Source of the DNA: Georgenia_B sunbinii
GTDB taxonomy: Bacteria > Actinomycetota > Actinomycetes > Actinomycetales > Actinomycetaceae
NCBI RefSeq assembly: GCF_036421855.1
Contig: NZ_JAZGOK010000004.1
Length of the DNA stretch: 64,000 nucleotides
Strand: one strand, 5' to 3'
Shown: positions 33,741 through 42,435 of the stretch, one piece after another
Position numbering within the stretch: the first letter of the stretch is position 1
Layout: every line of letters starts with the position of its first letter
Translations under genes and position numbers: made by a program
Notes under the pieces: generated by a model
Seen by the model: the letters and a program-made list of their open reading frames with translations, nothing else
Told to the model about the DNA's origin: nothing
The model's database searches: none

Positions 33741-35779
33741 GGCTGCCGGATAATGATCCGGTGACCACGCCTTCGGATCCTGTCACCCGGCCCGGCCGAC
33801 TCGGGGTCGGGCTCATCGGCGCCGGCCGCGTGGGGGCGGTGCTCGCCAGCGCGCTGCGCGCCGCCGGTCACGCGATCGTCGGGGTCAGCGCGGTGTCGCA
33901 GGCCAGCCGGGACCGGGTGGAGGTCATGCTCCCCGGGGTGCCGGTGCTTGAGGTGCCGCAGATCGTCGAGCGCGCCGAGCTCGTCCTGCTCACCGTGCCC
34001 GACGACGTGCTGCCCGGTCTCGTCGCCGGGCTCGCGGAGACCGGTGCCTGGCAGCCGGGACAGATCGTCGTCCACACCGCCGGCCGGTTCGGCACCGCGG
34101 TGCTCGCCCCCGCGCAGCAGGCCGGCGCCATCCCGATCGCCCTGCACCCGGCGATGACCTTCACCGGCACCAGCGTCGACCTCTCGCGGCTGGTCGGCTG
34201 CCCGTTCGCGGTCACTGCGCCGGCGCCGGTGCTGCCGATCGGGCAGGCGCTCGTCGTCGAGATCGGTGGCGAGCCGGTCCCGCTCCACGAGGCCGACCGG
34301 CCTCGGTACCACGCGGCCCTCGCGCACGGCGCCAACCACCTCGTCACCCTCGTCGCGCAGGCCGCCCGGGTGCTGCGCACCGCGGGTATCGCCGAGCCCG
34401 GGCTCTACCTCGACCCGCTGCTGACCGCCGCGCTCGACGGCGCCGTCCGCGACGGCACCCTCAGCCTCACCGGACCGGTGGTCCGCGGCGACGTCGGCAC
34501 CGTGCGCGACCACTTGGCCGAGCTCGACGCGCTGGCTGCCCGCGAGCCAGAGCACGTCGACGTCGCGGCCACCTACCGTGCGCTCGCGCGTGCGACGGCG
34601 CAACGAGCGCTGTTCGACGGTCGGATCAACGAGTCGGCGGCCCAGGCGCTGCTCGACGCGCTGGCCCCGGCCGCCGGCGCCGCGACGACGGCCGGCACGG
34701 CGGAGCAGAGCGCCGTCGACGACAACCCCGCTGTCGGTGACAATCCTGCTGTCGGTGACAATCCTGCTGTCGGTGACAATCCGGCTGTCGGTGACAATCC
34801 GGCTGTCGGTGACAATCCTGCTCTCGGTGACAATCCTGCTGTCGGTGACAATCCTGCTCTCGGTGACAATCCTGCTGTCGGCGAGGAGGGGGCCGGTGCC
34901 GGTGCCGGGGCTGGGGCTGGGCCGCGGCTGGTGCGCACCCGGGCCGAGCTCGGCGTCGCGCTTGGTGACCGGCCCGGGCGGCGCTCCGTCGTCATGACGA
35001 TGGGTGCGCTGCACGAGGGGCACCTCGACCTCGTGCGGGAGGCCCGGCGCCGCGGCGACGTCGTTGTCGTGACGATCTTCGTCAACCCGCTCCAGTTCGC
35101 CGCCGGGGAGGACCTCGACGCCTACCCACGAGACCTCCAGGCCGACCTTGCGCGGCTGAGCGAGGTGGGGGCGGACATCGTGTTCGCGCCGGAACCAGCC
35201 ACCGTCTACCCCGACGGCGAGCCGCAGGTGCGCGTCGACCCGGGCCCGGTCGGGTCCGTCCTCGAGGGGGCCACCCGTCCCGGCCACTTCGGCGGGGTGC
35301 TGACCGTGGTCGCCAAGCTGCTCCACCTCGTGGCACCGGACATCGCGGTCTTCGGGCAGAAGGACGCCCAGCAGCTGGCCCTCGTGCGGGCGATGGTGCG
35401 CGACCTGGACATCGCCGTCGAGATCGTCGGGGTGCCTACCCACCGGGAGACCGACGGCCTCGCGCTGAGCAGCCGCAACGCGTACCTGTCGCCGGCCGAG
35501 CGGGAGCAGGCGCTCGCGCTGTCCGCAGCGCTGCGCGCCGGCCGGGATGCTGCCTCCGACGGTCCCGACGGCGTGCTCGCCGCGGCCCGGGCCGTGCTCG
35601 ACACGGCGCCAGGTGCCCGGGTGGACTACCTCACGCTCGTCGACCCGATGACCTTCTCGCCCGGCGTGGCCACCGGCAACGGTGAGATGCTCCTGGTTGT
35701 GGCCGCCCAGGTCGGGGCCACCCGCCTCATCGACAACATGCCCGTCCACCCGGCCCCGAAGGAGATCCGTCAGCCGTGA
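33737..35779 (+). CDS. panC: Fused DUF2520 Rossmann protein - pantothenate synthetase, joined by GDNPAV repeats
   Basis: A 680-residue open frame. Residues about 15-310 are a Rossmann/DUF2520 protein (VGLIGAGRVGAVLASALRAA, LTVPDDVLPGLVAGL, HPAMTF), in most actinobacteria a separate gene just before panC. Residues about 400-680 are pantothenate synthetase, condensing pantoate and beta-alanine (TMGALHEGHLDLVREA, FVNPLQF, FGQKDAQQLALVRAM, LALSSRNAYL). They are joined by nine 18-base repeats and a Gly/Ala stretch. panC could also start alone at GTG 34931, but no ribosome binding site is close to it. For the 5' end, GTG 33761 with GATAAT 6 bases upstream is an alternative to GTG 33737. Fused or split translation is undecided. 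Confidence 0.85.
   Translation: MRLPDNDPVTTPSDPVTRPGRLGVGLIGAGRVGAVLASALRAAGHAIVGVSAVSQASRDRVEVMLPGVPVLEVPQIVERAELVLLTVPDDVLPGLVAGLAETGAWQPGQIVVHTAGRFGTAVLAPAQQAGAIPIALHPAMTFTGTSVDLSRLVGCPFAVTAPAPVLPIGQALVVEIGGEPVPLHEADRPRYHAALAHGANHLVTLVAQAARVLRTAGIAEPGLYLDPLLTAALDGAVRDGTLSLTGPVVRGDVGTVRDHLAELDALAAREPEHVDVAATYRALARATAQRALFDGRINESAAQALLDALAPAAGAATTAGTAEQSAVDDNPAVGDNPAVGDNPAVGDNPAVGDNPAVGDNPALGDNPAVGDNPALGDNPAVGEEGAGAGAGAGAGPRLVRTRAELGVALGDRPGRRSVVMTMGALHEGHLDLVREARRRGDVVVVTIFVNPLQFAAGEDLDAYPRDLQADLARLSEVGADIVFAPEPATVYPDGEPQVRVDPGPVGSVLEGATRPGHFGGVLTVVAKLLHLVAPDIAVFGQKDAQQLALVRAMVRDLDIAVEIVGVPTHRETDGLALSSRNAYLSPAEREQALALSAALRAGRDAASDGPDGVLAAARAVLDTAPGARVDYLTLVDPMTFSPGVATGNGEMLLVVAAQVGATRLIDNMPVHPAPKEIRQP
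33749..33754 (+). promoter_or_regulatory. Possible leaderless -10 box of the DUF2520-panC gene
   Basis: GATAAT lies 6 bases before an in-frame GTG at 33761. It matches TATAAT at five of six positions, unusually good for this genome. If used, translation starts at 33761. Confidence 0.4.
34715..34876 (+). repeat. Nine-copy 18-bp tandem repeat at the DUF2520-PanC junction
   Basis: Nine units of GTCGGTGACAATCCTGCT or close variants run without a break, encoding VGDNPA repeats. The first unit is diverged, and two units have CTC for GTC. The core GACAATCCTGCTCTCGG matches the arm of the tilS element and the intergenic array at 51 kb with one or two changes, so all three belong to one repeat family. 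Confidence 0.95.
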
Positions 35780-36246
35780 CCACCCCCGCCTCGCTGCAGC
35801 GCCCGATGCTGGTCGGCAAGATCCACCGCGCCACCGTGACCGCGGCCGAGCTCCACTACGTGGGCTCGGTGACGATCGACGGTGACCTGCTCGACGCGGC
35901 GAACCTGCTGCCAGGCCAGCAGGTCGACATCGTCGACGTCACCAACGGGGCGCGCCTGACGACGTACGCGATCCCCGGCGAGCGCGGCGCGGGCGAGGTC
36001 TGCATCAACGGCGCGGCAGCACACCACGTGCATCCCGGTGACGTCGTCATCATCATCGGCTACGGCATGCTCAGCGACGCCGACGCCCGCCGCTACCGCC
36101 CCGCGGTGGTGTTCGTCGACGGCGAGAACCGGATGGTCGACCTCGGCGACGACCCCGGGCAGGTGCCCGACAGCGTCCCAGACCCGGTGCTGCGCAGCAG
36201 CGGTGTCACGCTGGCCGAGCACCGCAGCAGCGCCGAGCTGCTCTGA
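35776..36246 (+). CDS. panD: Aspartate 1-decarboxylase
   Basis: A 156-residue pyruvoyl enzyme making beta-alanine from aspartate, for pantothenate. It self-cleaves at the Gly-Ser bond in ELHYVGSVTIDGDLLDAANL to create the pyruvoyl group. Other landmarks are DVTNGARLTTYAI and CINGAAAHHVHPGDVVIII. The GTG overlaps the panC stop, so substrate supply and use are coupled. The C-terminal 25 residues are longer than in E. coli but usual for actinobacteria. Confidence 0.95.
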   Translation: MTTPASLQRPMLVGKIHRATVTAAELHYVGSVTIDGDLLDAANLLPGQQVDIVDVTNGARLTTYAIPGERGAGEVCINGAAAHHVHPGDVVIIIGYGMLSDADARRYRPAVVFVDGENRMVDLGDDPGQVPDSVPDPVLRSSGVTLAEHRSSAELL

Positions 36247-36247
36247 C

Positions 36248-37171
36248 ATGATCGGCGTCCTCCACGGCTTCAGCGCCGTTGCCGTGGTCATCGCCGTCGG
36301 GGCCGTCCTCGCCCACATCGGGTTCCTCAACTACGCGAGCCAGGCGATGCTCGCCAAGCTCGCGTTCTTCGTCGCGAGCCCGGCACTCATGCTCACCGTG
36401 CTCTCCGAGGCGGACGTCGGCGGGGTGTTCTCCGGCAACCTCATCGCCTCCGCCGGCGCGGTGGCGGTCGCGATCGCGGTCTACCTCCTGCTGTCGCGGT
36501 GGGTCGCGCGACGGTCGACGGCCGAGACCGTCATCGGTGCGTTGTGCTCCTCGTACGTCAACGCCGGCAACCTCGGCATCCCGATCGCCGCCTATGTCCT
36601 CGGCGACGCCGCCTACGTCGCGCCGATCATGCTGCTGCAGCTGGTGCTCATCCAGCCGGTGGCGCTGGCCGTCCTCGACCGGACGACGGCCGCCGCCGGC
36701 ACCCCGACCGGCGCGCTGCTGCGACGCAGCGCGAGCAACCCGCTGCTCATCGGCGCGCTCGTCGGGCTGGTGCTCGCGCTCACCGGGTTCCGGCTGCCGA
36801 CGATGGTCCAGGCGCCCATCGACCTGCTCGCCGCGATGGCGGTGCCCACGATGCTGCTCGCCTACGGCGTCTCGCTGAGGCTCGGTCCCAAGCTCGGCGG
36901 CGGCACGTCGGTGGGGGAGCTCGCGCTCATCGTCGGGCTCAAGATGGTGCTCCAGCCGGGTGTCGCGTACGTCCTCGGGCGGTTCGTGCTCGGCCTGGAC
37001 GACGTCTCGCTGTTCGCCGTCACCGTCATGGCGGCGCTGCCGACCGCGCAGAACGTCTTCGTCTTCGCCAGCCGCTACGAGCGCGGCGTGACGCTGGCCC
37101 GGGACACCATCTTCGTCTCCACCATCGCCTCCGTGCCGGTGATCACCATCATCACCGCACTGCTGCACTGA
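36248..37171 (+). CDS. AEC-family transporter (auxin efflux carrier-like)
   Basis: A 307-residue polytopic membrane protein with about ten hydrophobic segments in two halves. It resembles bacterial AEC permeases for malate or other organic acids; ALCSSYVNAGNLGIPIAAYV and VTVMAALPTAQNVFVFASRY are the two conserved half-repeat motifs. The ATG at 36248 follows the panD stop by 1 base. Linkage to pantothenate synthesis may be accidental or could reflect transport of a precursor; the substrate is unknown. Confidence 0.85.
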   Translation: MIGVLHGFSAVAVVIAVGAVLAHIGFLNYASQAMLAKLAFFVASPALMLTVLSEADVGGVFSGNLIASAGAVAVAIAVYLLLSRWVARRSTAETVIGALCSSYVNAGNLGIPIAAYVLGDAAYVAPIMLLQLVLIQPVALAVLDRTTAAAGTPTGALLRRSASNPLLIGALVGLVLALTGFRLPTMVQAPIDLLAAMAVPTMLLAYGVSLRLGPKLGGGTSVGELALIVGLKMVLQPGVAYVLGRFVLGLDDVSLFAVTVMAALPTAQNVFVFASRYERGVTLARDTIFVSTIASVPVITIITALLH

Positions 37172-37193
37172 CGGTCGCCGGCGAGGCGCCGCC

Positions 37194-37880
37194 TCAGCGC
37201 CGGCGCAGCAGCTCGCGGATGCGCGACTCCGCCTCGTCGACGGTGACCTTGCGGGCACCGCGCTGCTCCAGGGCGGCGATCATCGCCGGCTCGTGGCGTG
37301 CCAGGCTCAGCCCACGGCGCAGCAGCGTCAGCGGTGGTTTGCGGGCCTCGCCGAGGTCGCGCAGCAGCCGGAACCAGAACGTCTGGATCCGCGGCCGCCA
37401 CAGGCACAGCGCGTCAGCGAGGATGTCCTCCTCCCGGGCGGCGTCGATGAGCTCGGCAGCGAAGATGCCCTCGGCGAGCACGATCGGTGACCCGCCGGCG
37501 TCGAAGGCGGTCGTCGTCGTCCGGCGGTTGGTGGGGATGTCGTAGAGCGGGACGTCGGCGTGGCCGGTGCGGGCGATGTCGAGCAGGGCGGCCAGCGCGG
37601 CCTCCCGGTCCCAGCTGCGGGGGTCGTCCCAGTCGACGATGCCGTGGCGCCGGGGCAGCCCCGGGTGGTCGCCGTCGCGGTAGAAGTCGTCGAGCGCCAC
37701 GACGGGCAGCCCCAGCCGGCCGGTGAGCGAGGTCTTGCCCGACCCCGACGGGCCGGTGAGCAGCACGATGCGCGTCGAGGCACGGCGGGCTCCCGCGGGG
37801 AGCTCGAACAGGCCACGGGTGCCGGCGCCCGGCACGGCGTCCGGGGCGCCGTGGTCATCGGCGGCTGCAGCTGCGGACAT
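37194..37880 (-). CDS. Uridine kinase-like P-loop kinase
   Basis: A 228-residue P-loop NTPase with LLTGPSGSGKTSLTGRLG near residue 41, LDDFYRDGDHPGLP (substrate-side Asp) and VLAEGIFAAELID. This is the layout of actinobacterial uridine kinases that phosphorylate uridine or cytidine. It has GAGGAG about 6 bases before the ATG at 37880. It is convergent with the AEC gene and divergent from lysS. The exact nucleoside is not proven. Confidence 0.8.
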   Translation of the reverse strand: MSAAAAADDHGAPDAVPGAGTRGLFELPAGARRASTRIVLLTGPSGSGKTSLTGRLGLPVVALDDFYRDGDHPGLPRRHGIVDWDDPRSWDREAALAALLDIARTGHADVPLYDIPTNRRTTTTAFDAGGSPIVLAEGIFAAELIDAAREEDILADALCLWRPRIQTFWFRLLRDLGEARKPPLTLLRRGLSLARHEPAMIAALEQRGARKVTVDEAESRIRELLRRR

Positions 37881-37971
37881 CGGCTCTCCTCATCGCACCG
37901 CCCGACCGGCAGCGCTCCGCACGAGGGTAGCCGCCGGAGCCGCCGAATCTCTCGGGCGGCACGAGGCTGGA

Positions 37972-37977
37972 TAGGAT
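37972..37977 (+). promoter_or_regulatory. Leaderless -10 box of lysS
   Basis: TAGGAT lies 6 bases before GTG 37984 and there is no ribosome binding site. Confidence 0.6.
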
Positions 37978-37983
37978 CGGCGG

Positions 37984-39531
37984 GTGACTGAGACGACCCG
38001 CGACGCGACCGATCCCGACCGGCTGGACGAGCACGACCAGGAGCAGCCCGAACAGGTCCGGGTCCGTGCCGAGAAGCGGGAGCGGCTCATCGCCGCCGGC
38101 ATCGACCCGTACCCGGTGACGCTGCCCATCACGGCCACGATCGCGGCGGTCCGCGCGGGCCACGCCGAGCTTGCCGCCGGGGAGGAGACCGACGTCGTCG
38201 TCGGCGTCGCCGGCCGGGTGATGTACCTGCGCAACACCGGCAAGCTGTGCTTCGTCACCCTGCAGGACGGCGCCGGCAACCAGCTCCAGGCGATGCTCTC
38301 GCGTGCCGAGGTGGGCGAGGAGGCGCTCGCCGCCTTCAAGACCGACGTCGACCTCGGGGACCACCTGTTCGTCCACGGCCGCGTCATCGCCTCGCGGCGT
38401 GGCGAGCTGAGCGTGTTCGCCGACTCTTACCTGCTCGCCGCCAAGGCGCTGCGGCCGCTGCCGAAGACCTACGAGAACGAGGCCGGCGAGCAGGTGGCGC
38501 TGTCGGAGGAGGGCCGCGTGCGCCGTCGTCATCTCGACCTCATCATGCGCCCGGCGGCCCGCGAGATGGTGCGCACCAGGGCGGCGGTCGTGAGGTCGCT
38601 GCGCCGTCAGCTCGACGAGCGGGAGTTCATCGAGATCGAGACGCCGATGCTCCAGGTGCAGCCCGGCGGGGCGGCCGCCCGGCCGTTCGTCACCCACATG
38701 AACGCCTACGACACCGAGCTGTACCTGCGGATCGCGCCGGAGCTCTTCCTCAAGCGGGCCGTCGTCGGTGGCCTCGACCGGGTCTTCGAGATCAACCGTA
38801 ACTTCCGCAACGAGGGCGCAGACTCCACGCACTCCCCGGAGTTCGCCATGCTCGAGGCCTACGAGGCCTACGGCTCCTACGACACTATGGCCGAGCTCAC
38901 CCGGGCCCTCGTCCAGCGCGCCGCGCAGGATGCGTTCGGCTCGACCACCGTGCGGCTGGCCGACGGCAGCGACTACGACCTCGGCGGGCAGTGGGCCGAG
39001 CTCTCGCTGTTCGGCTCCCTCAGCGAGGCGCTCGGCGAGGAGATCAGCCCGCAGACGCCGATGGCGCGGCTGCTGGCGCACGCGGAGCGGCTGGAGATCG
39101 CCGTCGCACCGCACGACACCCACGGCAAGGTCGTCGAGGAGCTGTGGGAGCACCTCGTCGGCGACGACCTCTACGCGCCGACCTTCGTGCGTGACTTCCC
39201 GGTCGACACCTCACCGCTCACCCGCGCCCACCGCTCGGTGCCCGGCGTGGTGGAGAAGTGGGACCTCTATGTGCGCGGCTTCGAGCTGGCGACGGCGTAC
39301 TCCGAGCTGGTCGACCCGGTCGTGCAGCGCGAGCGCTTCGAGGAGCAGGCGCGGATCGCCGCCGCGGGGGACCCGGAGGCGATGGTGCTCGACGAGGACT
39401 TCCTGCAGGCCATGGAGCAGGGCATGCCGCCCGCCGGTGGCATGGGGATGGGGCTCGACCGGCTGCTCATGGCCCTCACCGGGCTCGGCATCCGGGAGAC
39501 GATCACCTTCCCGCTCGTCAAGCGGGCGTGA
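37984..39531 (+). CDS. lysS: Lysyl-tRNA synthetase, class II
   Basis: A 515-residue enzyme charging tRNA-Lys. An N-terminal OB-fold anticodon domain (about residues 65-170, VAGRVMYLRNTGKLCFVTLQ) is followed by the class II core. Motif 2 is FEINRNFRNEGADSTHSPEF, and motif 3 is GMGMGLDRLLMALTGLGIRE. The start is a leaderless GTG. The first 30 residues are acidic and variable. The 3' end overlaps the convergent DUF4349 gene by 14 bases. Proximity to panC-panD is common in actinobacteria. Confidence 0.97.
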   Translation: MTETTRDATDPDRLDEHDQEQPEQVRVRAEKRERLIAAGIDPYPVTLPITATIAAVRAGHAELAAGEETDVVVGVAGRVMYLRNTGKLCFVTLQDGAGNQLQAMLSRAEVGEEALAAFKTDVDLGDHLFVHGRVIASRRGELSVFADSYLLAAKALRPLPKTYENEAGEQVALSEEGRVRRRHLDLIMRPAAREMVRTRAAVVRSLRRQLDEREFIEIETPMLQVQPGGAAARPFVTHMNAYDTELYLRIAPELFLKRAVVGGLDRVFEINRNFRNEGADSTHSPEFAMLEAYEAYGSYDTMAELTRALVQRAAQDAFGSTTVRLADGSDYDLGGQWAELSLFGSLSEALGEEISPQTPMARLLAHAERLEIAVAPHDTHGKVVEELWEHLVGDDLYAPTFVRDFPVDTSPLTRAHRSVPGVVEKWDLYVRGFELATAYSELVDPVVQRERFEEQARIAAAGDPEAMVLDEDFLQAMEQGMPPAGGMGMGLDRLLMALTGLGIRETITFPLVKRA

Positions 39532-40387
39532 CGTCCTCGCCGGCGGGCGTGGGCTGAGCGGCCGGCCGGCGCCGCGCACGCCGGACCAGCACGACGACGG
39601 CGAGCGGGACCCCCACGAGGACCAGCCACGGCAGCAGCGTGCCGACGACGACGAGCAGGCCGCTGGCGAACCCGACGAGCGCCCGCCAGCCGTCCTGCAG
39701 CCCGCCGAGGAACCCGTCGGTCTCCAGTTGGGCGGCCTCCTTCTCCTCCACGAGTGACACCTGCAGGGTGGACATCGCCACTTGGTCGGAGAGGGCGGAG
39801 CGCTGCGACTGCAGCGACTCGAGCTCGCCCTGGCGCTCGCTCAGCGCGCTCTCCGCGGCGAGCAGCGCCTCGCTGGTGTCGGCCTCGACCATCAGCCCCA
39901 GCAGCCGCTCGGTGGACGCCTGCAGCGCGGTGATCCGGGCGTCGAGGTCCTGGCCCTCGCGGGTGACGTCCTGCGCGCTGATCGACACGTCGCTGACCTC
40001 ACCGACCTGCTCGAGGTCGGTGATGAGAGCGTTGAGCGCGCCGGACGGGACGCGCAGCGTGAGATGGGCGCTCGCCGGCCGCTGCTCGGTGGCTGTCCGC
40101 TGCGAGCGCTCCTCGACCCGGCCATCGGCGGCGGTGAGGAGCTCGACGACGTCGTCGACCGCGTCGACTGGGTCGGCGACGACGATGGTGAGCGACCCGG
40201 TGGTGATGACCTCGCGGTTGTCGGCGGCCGCCTGGGCGCCGGACTCCGCGGAGTCACCGTCCGCGCCCGCGTCCTCGGCCGAGGACATCTGCGGGTCGGC
40301 GCCCCCGGAGTCGCTCGCACCGCCCGAGCAGGCCACGAGACCCAGGGCGACGAGCACGAGCAGGAGGACCTGACGGAGGCTTCGCAT
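39518..40387 (-). CDS. DUF4349 lipoprotein
   Basis: A 289-residue membrane-attached protein of the DUF4349 family, unknown in function. It has a lipoprotein signal MRSLRQVLLLVLVALGLVAC, an acidic linker and a beta-rich domain (REVITTGSLTIVVADPVDAV, PSGALNALITDLEQVGEVSD). A coiled coil (about residues 150-205) and a C-terminal membrane segment (near 245-275) follow, with a basic cytoplasmic end. The ATG at 40387 fits the signal peptide; the longer frame upstream is a shadow. Homologues are often called anti-sigma-factor-like, without proof. Confidence 0.85.
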   Translation of the reverse strand: MRSLRQVLLLVLVALGLVACSGGASDSGGADPQMSSAEDAGADGDSAESGAQAAADNREVITTGSLTIVVADPVDAVDDVVELLTAADGRVEERSQRTATEQRPASAHLTLRVPSGALNALITDLEQVGEVSDVSISAQDVTREGQDLDARITALQASTERLLGLMVEADTSEALLAAESALSERQGELESLQSQRSALSDQVAMSTLQVSLVEEKEAAQLETDGFLGGLQDGWRALVGFASGLLVVVGTLLPWLVLVGVPLAVVVLVRRARRRPAAQPTPAGEDVTPA

Positions 40388-40393
40388 GGCTGC

Positions 40394-40399
40394 ACTGTA
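40394..40399 (-). promoter_or_regulatory. Leaderless -10 box of the DUF4349 gene
   Basis: On the minus strand TACAGT lies 6 bases before the ATG at 40387 with no ribosome binding site between. Confidence 0.55.
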
Positions 40400-40522
40400 A
40401 GTCGCTGACCAGCGCGGACGAAACCGCGGTGCCCGAAATGAGACCCGACCGGGACTTGATCGAGACCTGGAGGATGCGCGCCGAGGTGGACGGCATAGTG
40501 TGGGCACGACGAATGAGGAGAA

Positions 40523-42043
40523 ATGTCAGCAATTGTTGCCGCGTACGGACCCTTCGACGACGAGGTGGGACTGCGCATGCTGGACCGGATGGCGCATCGC
40601 GGTCCCGACGGGCTCGGGACCCGCCGGGTGGGTGAGGCCTGGCTGGGCACCCAGTACCTGGCGATCATCGACCCGCACACCGGCGCCCAGCCACTGGCGG
40701 GGAGCACGCAAGACATCTGGCTGGTCGGTGACGGCGAGATCTACAACCACCAGCGCATCCGCGAGCACCTCGGTCAGGACCGTTTCAGCACCGACTCCGA
40801 CCTCGAGGCCGCCCTCCAGCTCTACAAGGACCGCGGCGTGGCCGCCTTCGAACGGCTCTGGGGAACGTTCGCACTGGTCATCGCCGCCGGCGACGGACGA
40901 TTCGCCGCCGTGCGGGACGTCCTGGGTATCGCACCGCTGTACTGGGCCCGCCGAGGCGAGACGGTGCTGTTCGCCTCGGAGCTCAAGGCCTTCGACGAGG
41001 GCTGGCGGGACGCCGTCGAGCCGTTCCCGCCGGGCCACGCGTGGACGCCGCAGGACGGGCTCGTCGCCGGCCCGGCGTTCCCGGGCGCCTCACCGGTGCT
41101 GCTCAAGAGCCGCGCGCCGCACGAGGAACCGCCCATGTGGGTGTTCGACGCGCTGCGCGAGACCCTCGTGCGCGCCGTGGAACGGAGCCTGACGGCAACG
41201 GCCCCGGTGGGGATCCTGCTGTCCGGCGGGGTGGACTCCAGCATCATCACGGCCATCGCCGCACGGCTCGCCCGGGAGCGCGGGCAGCGGCTGCCGAGCT
41301 TCGCCGTCGGGATGGCCGGCAGCAGCGACCTTGCGGCCGCACGGCTCGTCGCCGAGTACGCCGGGACCGACCACCACGAGCTCGTCTACACCGCCGAGGA
41401 CGCCATCGCGCTGGTGCCGCAGGTCGTCGCGGAGCTCGAGTCCTTCGACCCCACGCTGGTCCACAGCGCGGTGCCGCACCACCTCGTGGCGCGTCTCGCG
41501 AGCGAGCACGTCAAGGTCGTGCTCGCCGGTGAGGGGGCCGACGAGCTGTTCGCCGGCTACTCCCACTACGGCCGGCACGACGACGGCGAAGCGCTGCACG
41601 AGGACCTGATCGCCACCCTCGAGGGCATGCACATCGGCGGGCTGCAGCGTGTCGACCGGGTGGCCGGCGCCCACGGCATCGAGGCCCGGGTGCCGTTCCT
41701 CGACCTGGACTTCGTCGAGCTCGCGCTCGCGCTGCCCCCGGCCTGGAAGCTCACCGGTCCGGACAAGCCGGCCAAGTGGCTGCTGCGGCGTGCCTTCGAC
41801 GGCTGGTTGCCCGATGAGGTGCTGTGGCGCCGCAAGGAGCAGTTCGGTGAGGGCACCGGCATGAACGACGTCCTGCGGGACCACTTCGAGGCCACCGTGA
41901 CCGAGGCCGAGCTCGCCCGCGAGGCGGACGTGCTCGATCCGCCCCTGCGGACGCGGGAGGAGCTGGCCTACTTCCGGATGTTCGCCGCGGCGTTCCCGGG
42001 CATCGACGCCGCTCGGACCGTGGGGCGCTTCGCCGAGGCATGA
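40523..42043 (+). CDS. Asparagine synthetase B homologue lacking the catalytic Cys
   Basis: A 506-residue protein with the two-domain build of asparagine synthetase: N-terminal class II glutaminase fold (MAHRGPDGLGTR, GDGEIYNHQRI, STDSDLEAALQLY) and a C-terminal ATP-pyrophosphatase domain (GILLSGGVDSSIITAI, LAGEGADELFAGYSHY, GIEARVPFLD). Canonical enzymes begin MCGI, where Cys becomes the N-terminal nucleophile. Here the start is MSAIVAAYG, so Ser replaces Cys, and the NGEIYN loop reads DGEIYN. Glutamine hydrolysis may be lost and ammonia used directly, or Ser may serve as nucleophile. The ATG has GAGGAG just upstream. The adenylation domain looks intact. Confidence 0.88.
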   Translation: MSAIVAAYGPFDDEVGLRMLDRMAHRGPDGLGTRRVGEAWLGTQYLAIIDPHTGAQPLAGSTQDIWLVGDGEIYNHQRIREHLGQDRFSTDSDLEAALQLYKDRGVAAFERLWGTFALVIAAGDGRFAAVRDVLGIAPLYWARRGETVLFASELKAFDEGWRDAVEPFPPGHAWTPQDGLVAGPAFPGASPVLLKSRAPHEEPPMWVFDALRETLVRAVERSLTATAPVGILLSGGVDSSIITAIAARLARERGQRLPSFAVGMAGSSDLAAARLVAEYAGTDHHELVYTAEDAIALVPQVVAELESFDPTLVHSAVPHHLVARLASEHVKVVLAGEGADELFAGYSHYGRHDDGEALHEDLIATLEGMHIGGLQRVDRVAGAHGIEARVPFLDLDFVELALALPPAWKLTGPDKPAKWLLRRAFDGWLPDEVLWRRKEQFGEGTGMNDVLRDHFEATVTEAELAREADVLDPPLRTREELAYFRMFAAAFPGIDAARTVGRFAEA

Positions 42044-42057
42044 CGCTCGGGACGCTC

Positions 42058-42435
42058 CTAGCCGCTGACCGGACGCGTCCACTCCGCCAGCCGCCGAGCG
42101 ACGTCGTCGTAGGACAGGGACCCGGTTGCGACGTCGATCACGAGGTCGTAGGCGGGATCTTCGGGGGCGTCGAGCTCGACCCCGTTGAGGCCGTAGAAGA
42201 CCACCGTCGCAAGCCAGCCCAGCCGATTGTTGCCATCGACCGACGGAGGGTTGCCGGCGATCGACTCCAGCAGGACGGCGGCCTTCGTGTGCAGGTCGGG
42301 GTAGGCATCATCGCCGAAGAGGGCGCTGGCCGGGCGATGCGCAGCGGCGTCGAGCAGCCCGCGATCGCGCACGCAGAGCCCACCGATCTCCTCGCACAGG
42401 AAGAGAAGATCCTCCAGGCTCAGGTAGGTCGTCAT
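42058..42435 (-). CDS. Doc/Fic-family toxin with degenerate active site
   Basis: A 125-residue protein like death-on-curing toxins, which phosphorylate EF-Tu through a HxFx(D/A)xNK(R) motif. The frame and length are typical (MTTYLSLEDLLFLCEEIGG, RDRGLLDAAAHRPASALFG, AYPDLHTKAAVLLESI). The Fic motif reads NPPSVDGNNR at residues 62-71, where homologues usually have NHALVDGNKR. The catalytic His is Pro63 and the Lys is Asn70, so catalysis is very probably abolished. The ATG overlaps the antitoxin stop (ATGA). It may be a decaying toxin or one reused as a repressor partner. Confidence 0.85.
   Translation of the reverse strand: MTTYLSLEDLLFLCEEIGGLCVRDRGLLDAAAHRPASALFGDDAYPDLHTKAAVLLESIAGNPPSVDGNNRLGWLATVVFYGLNGVELDAPEDPAYDLVIDVATGSLSYDDVARRLAEWTRPVSG

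Noticed and set aside
34715..34876. CRISPR array
   Set aside because: Units are contiguous 18-mers without spacers and lie in a coding frame; no cas genes are near.
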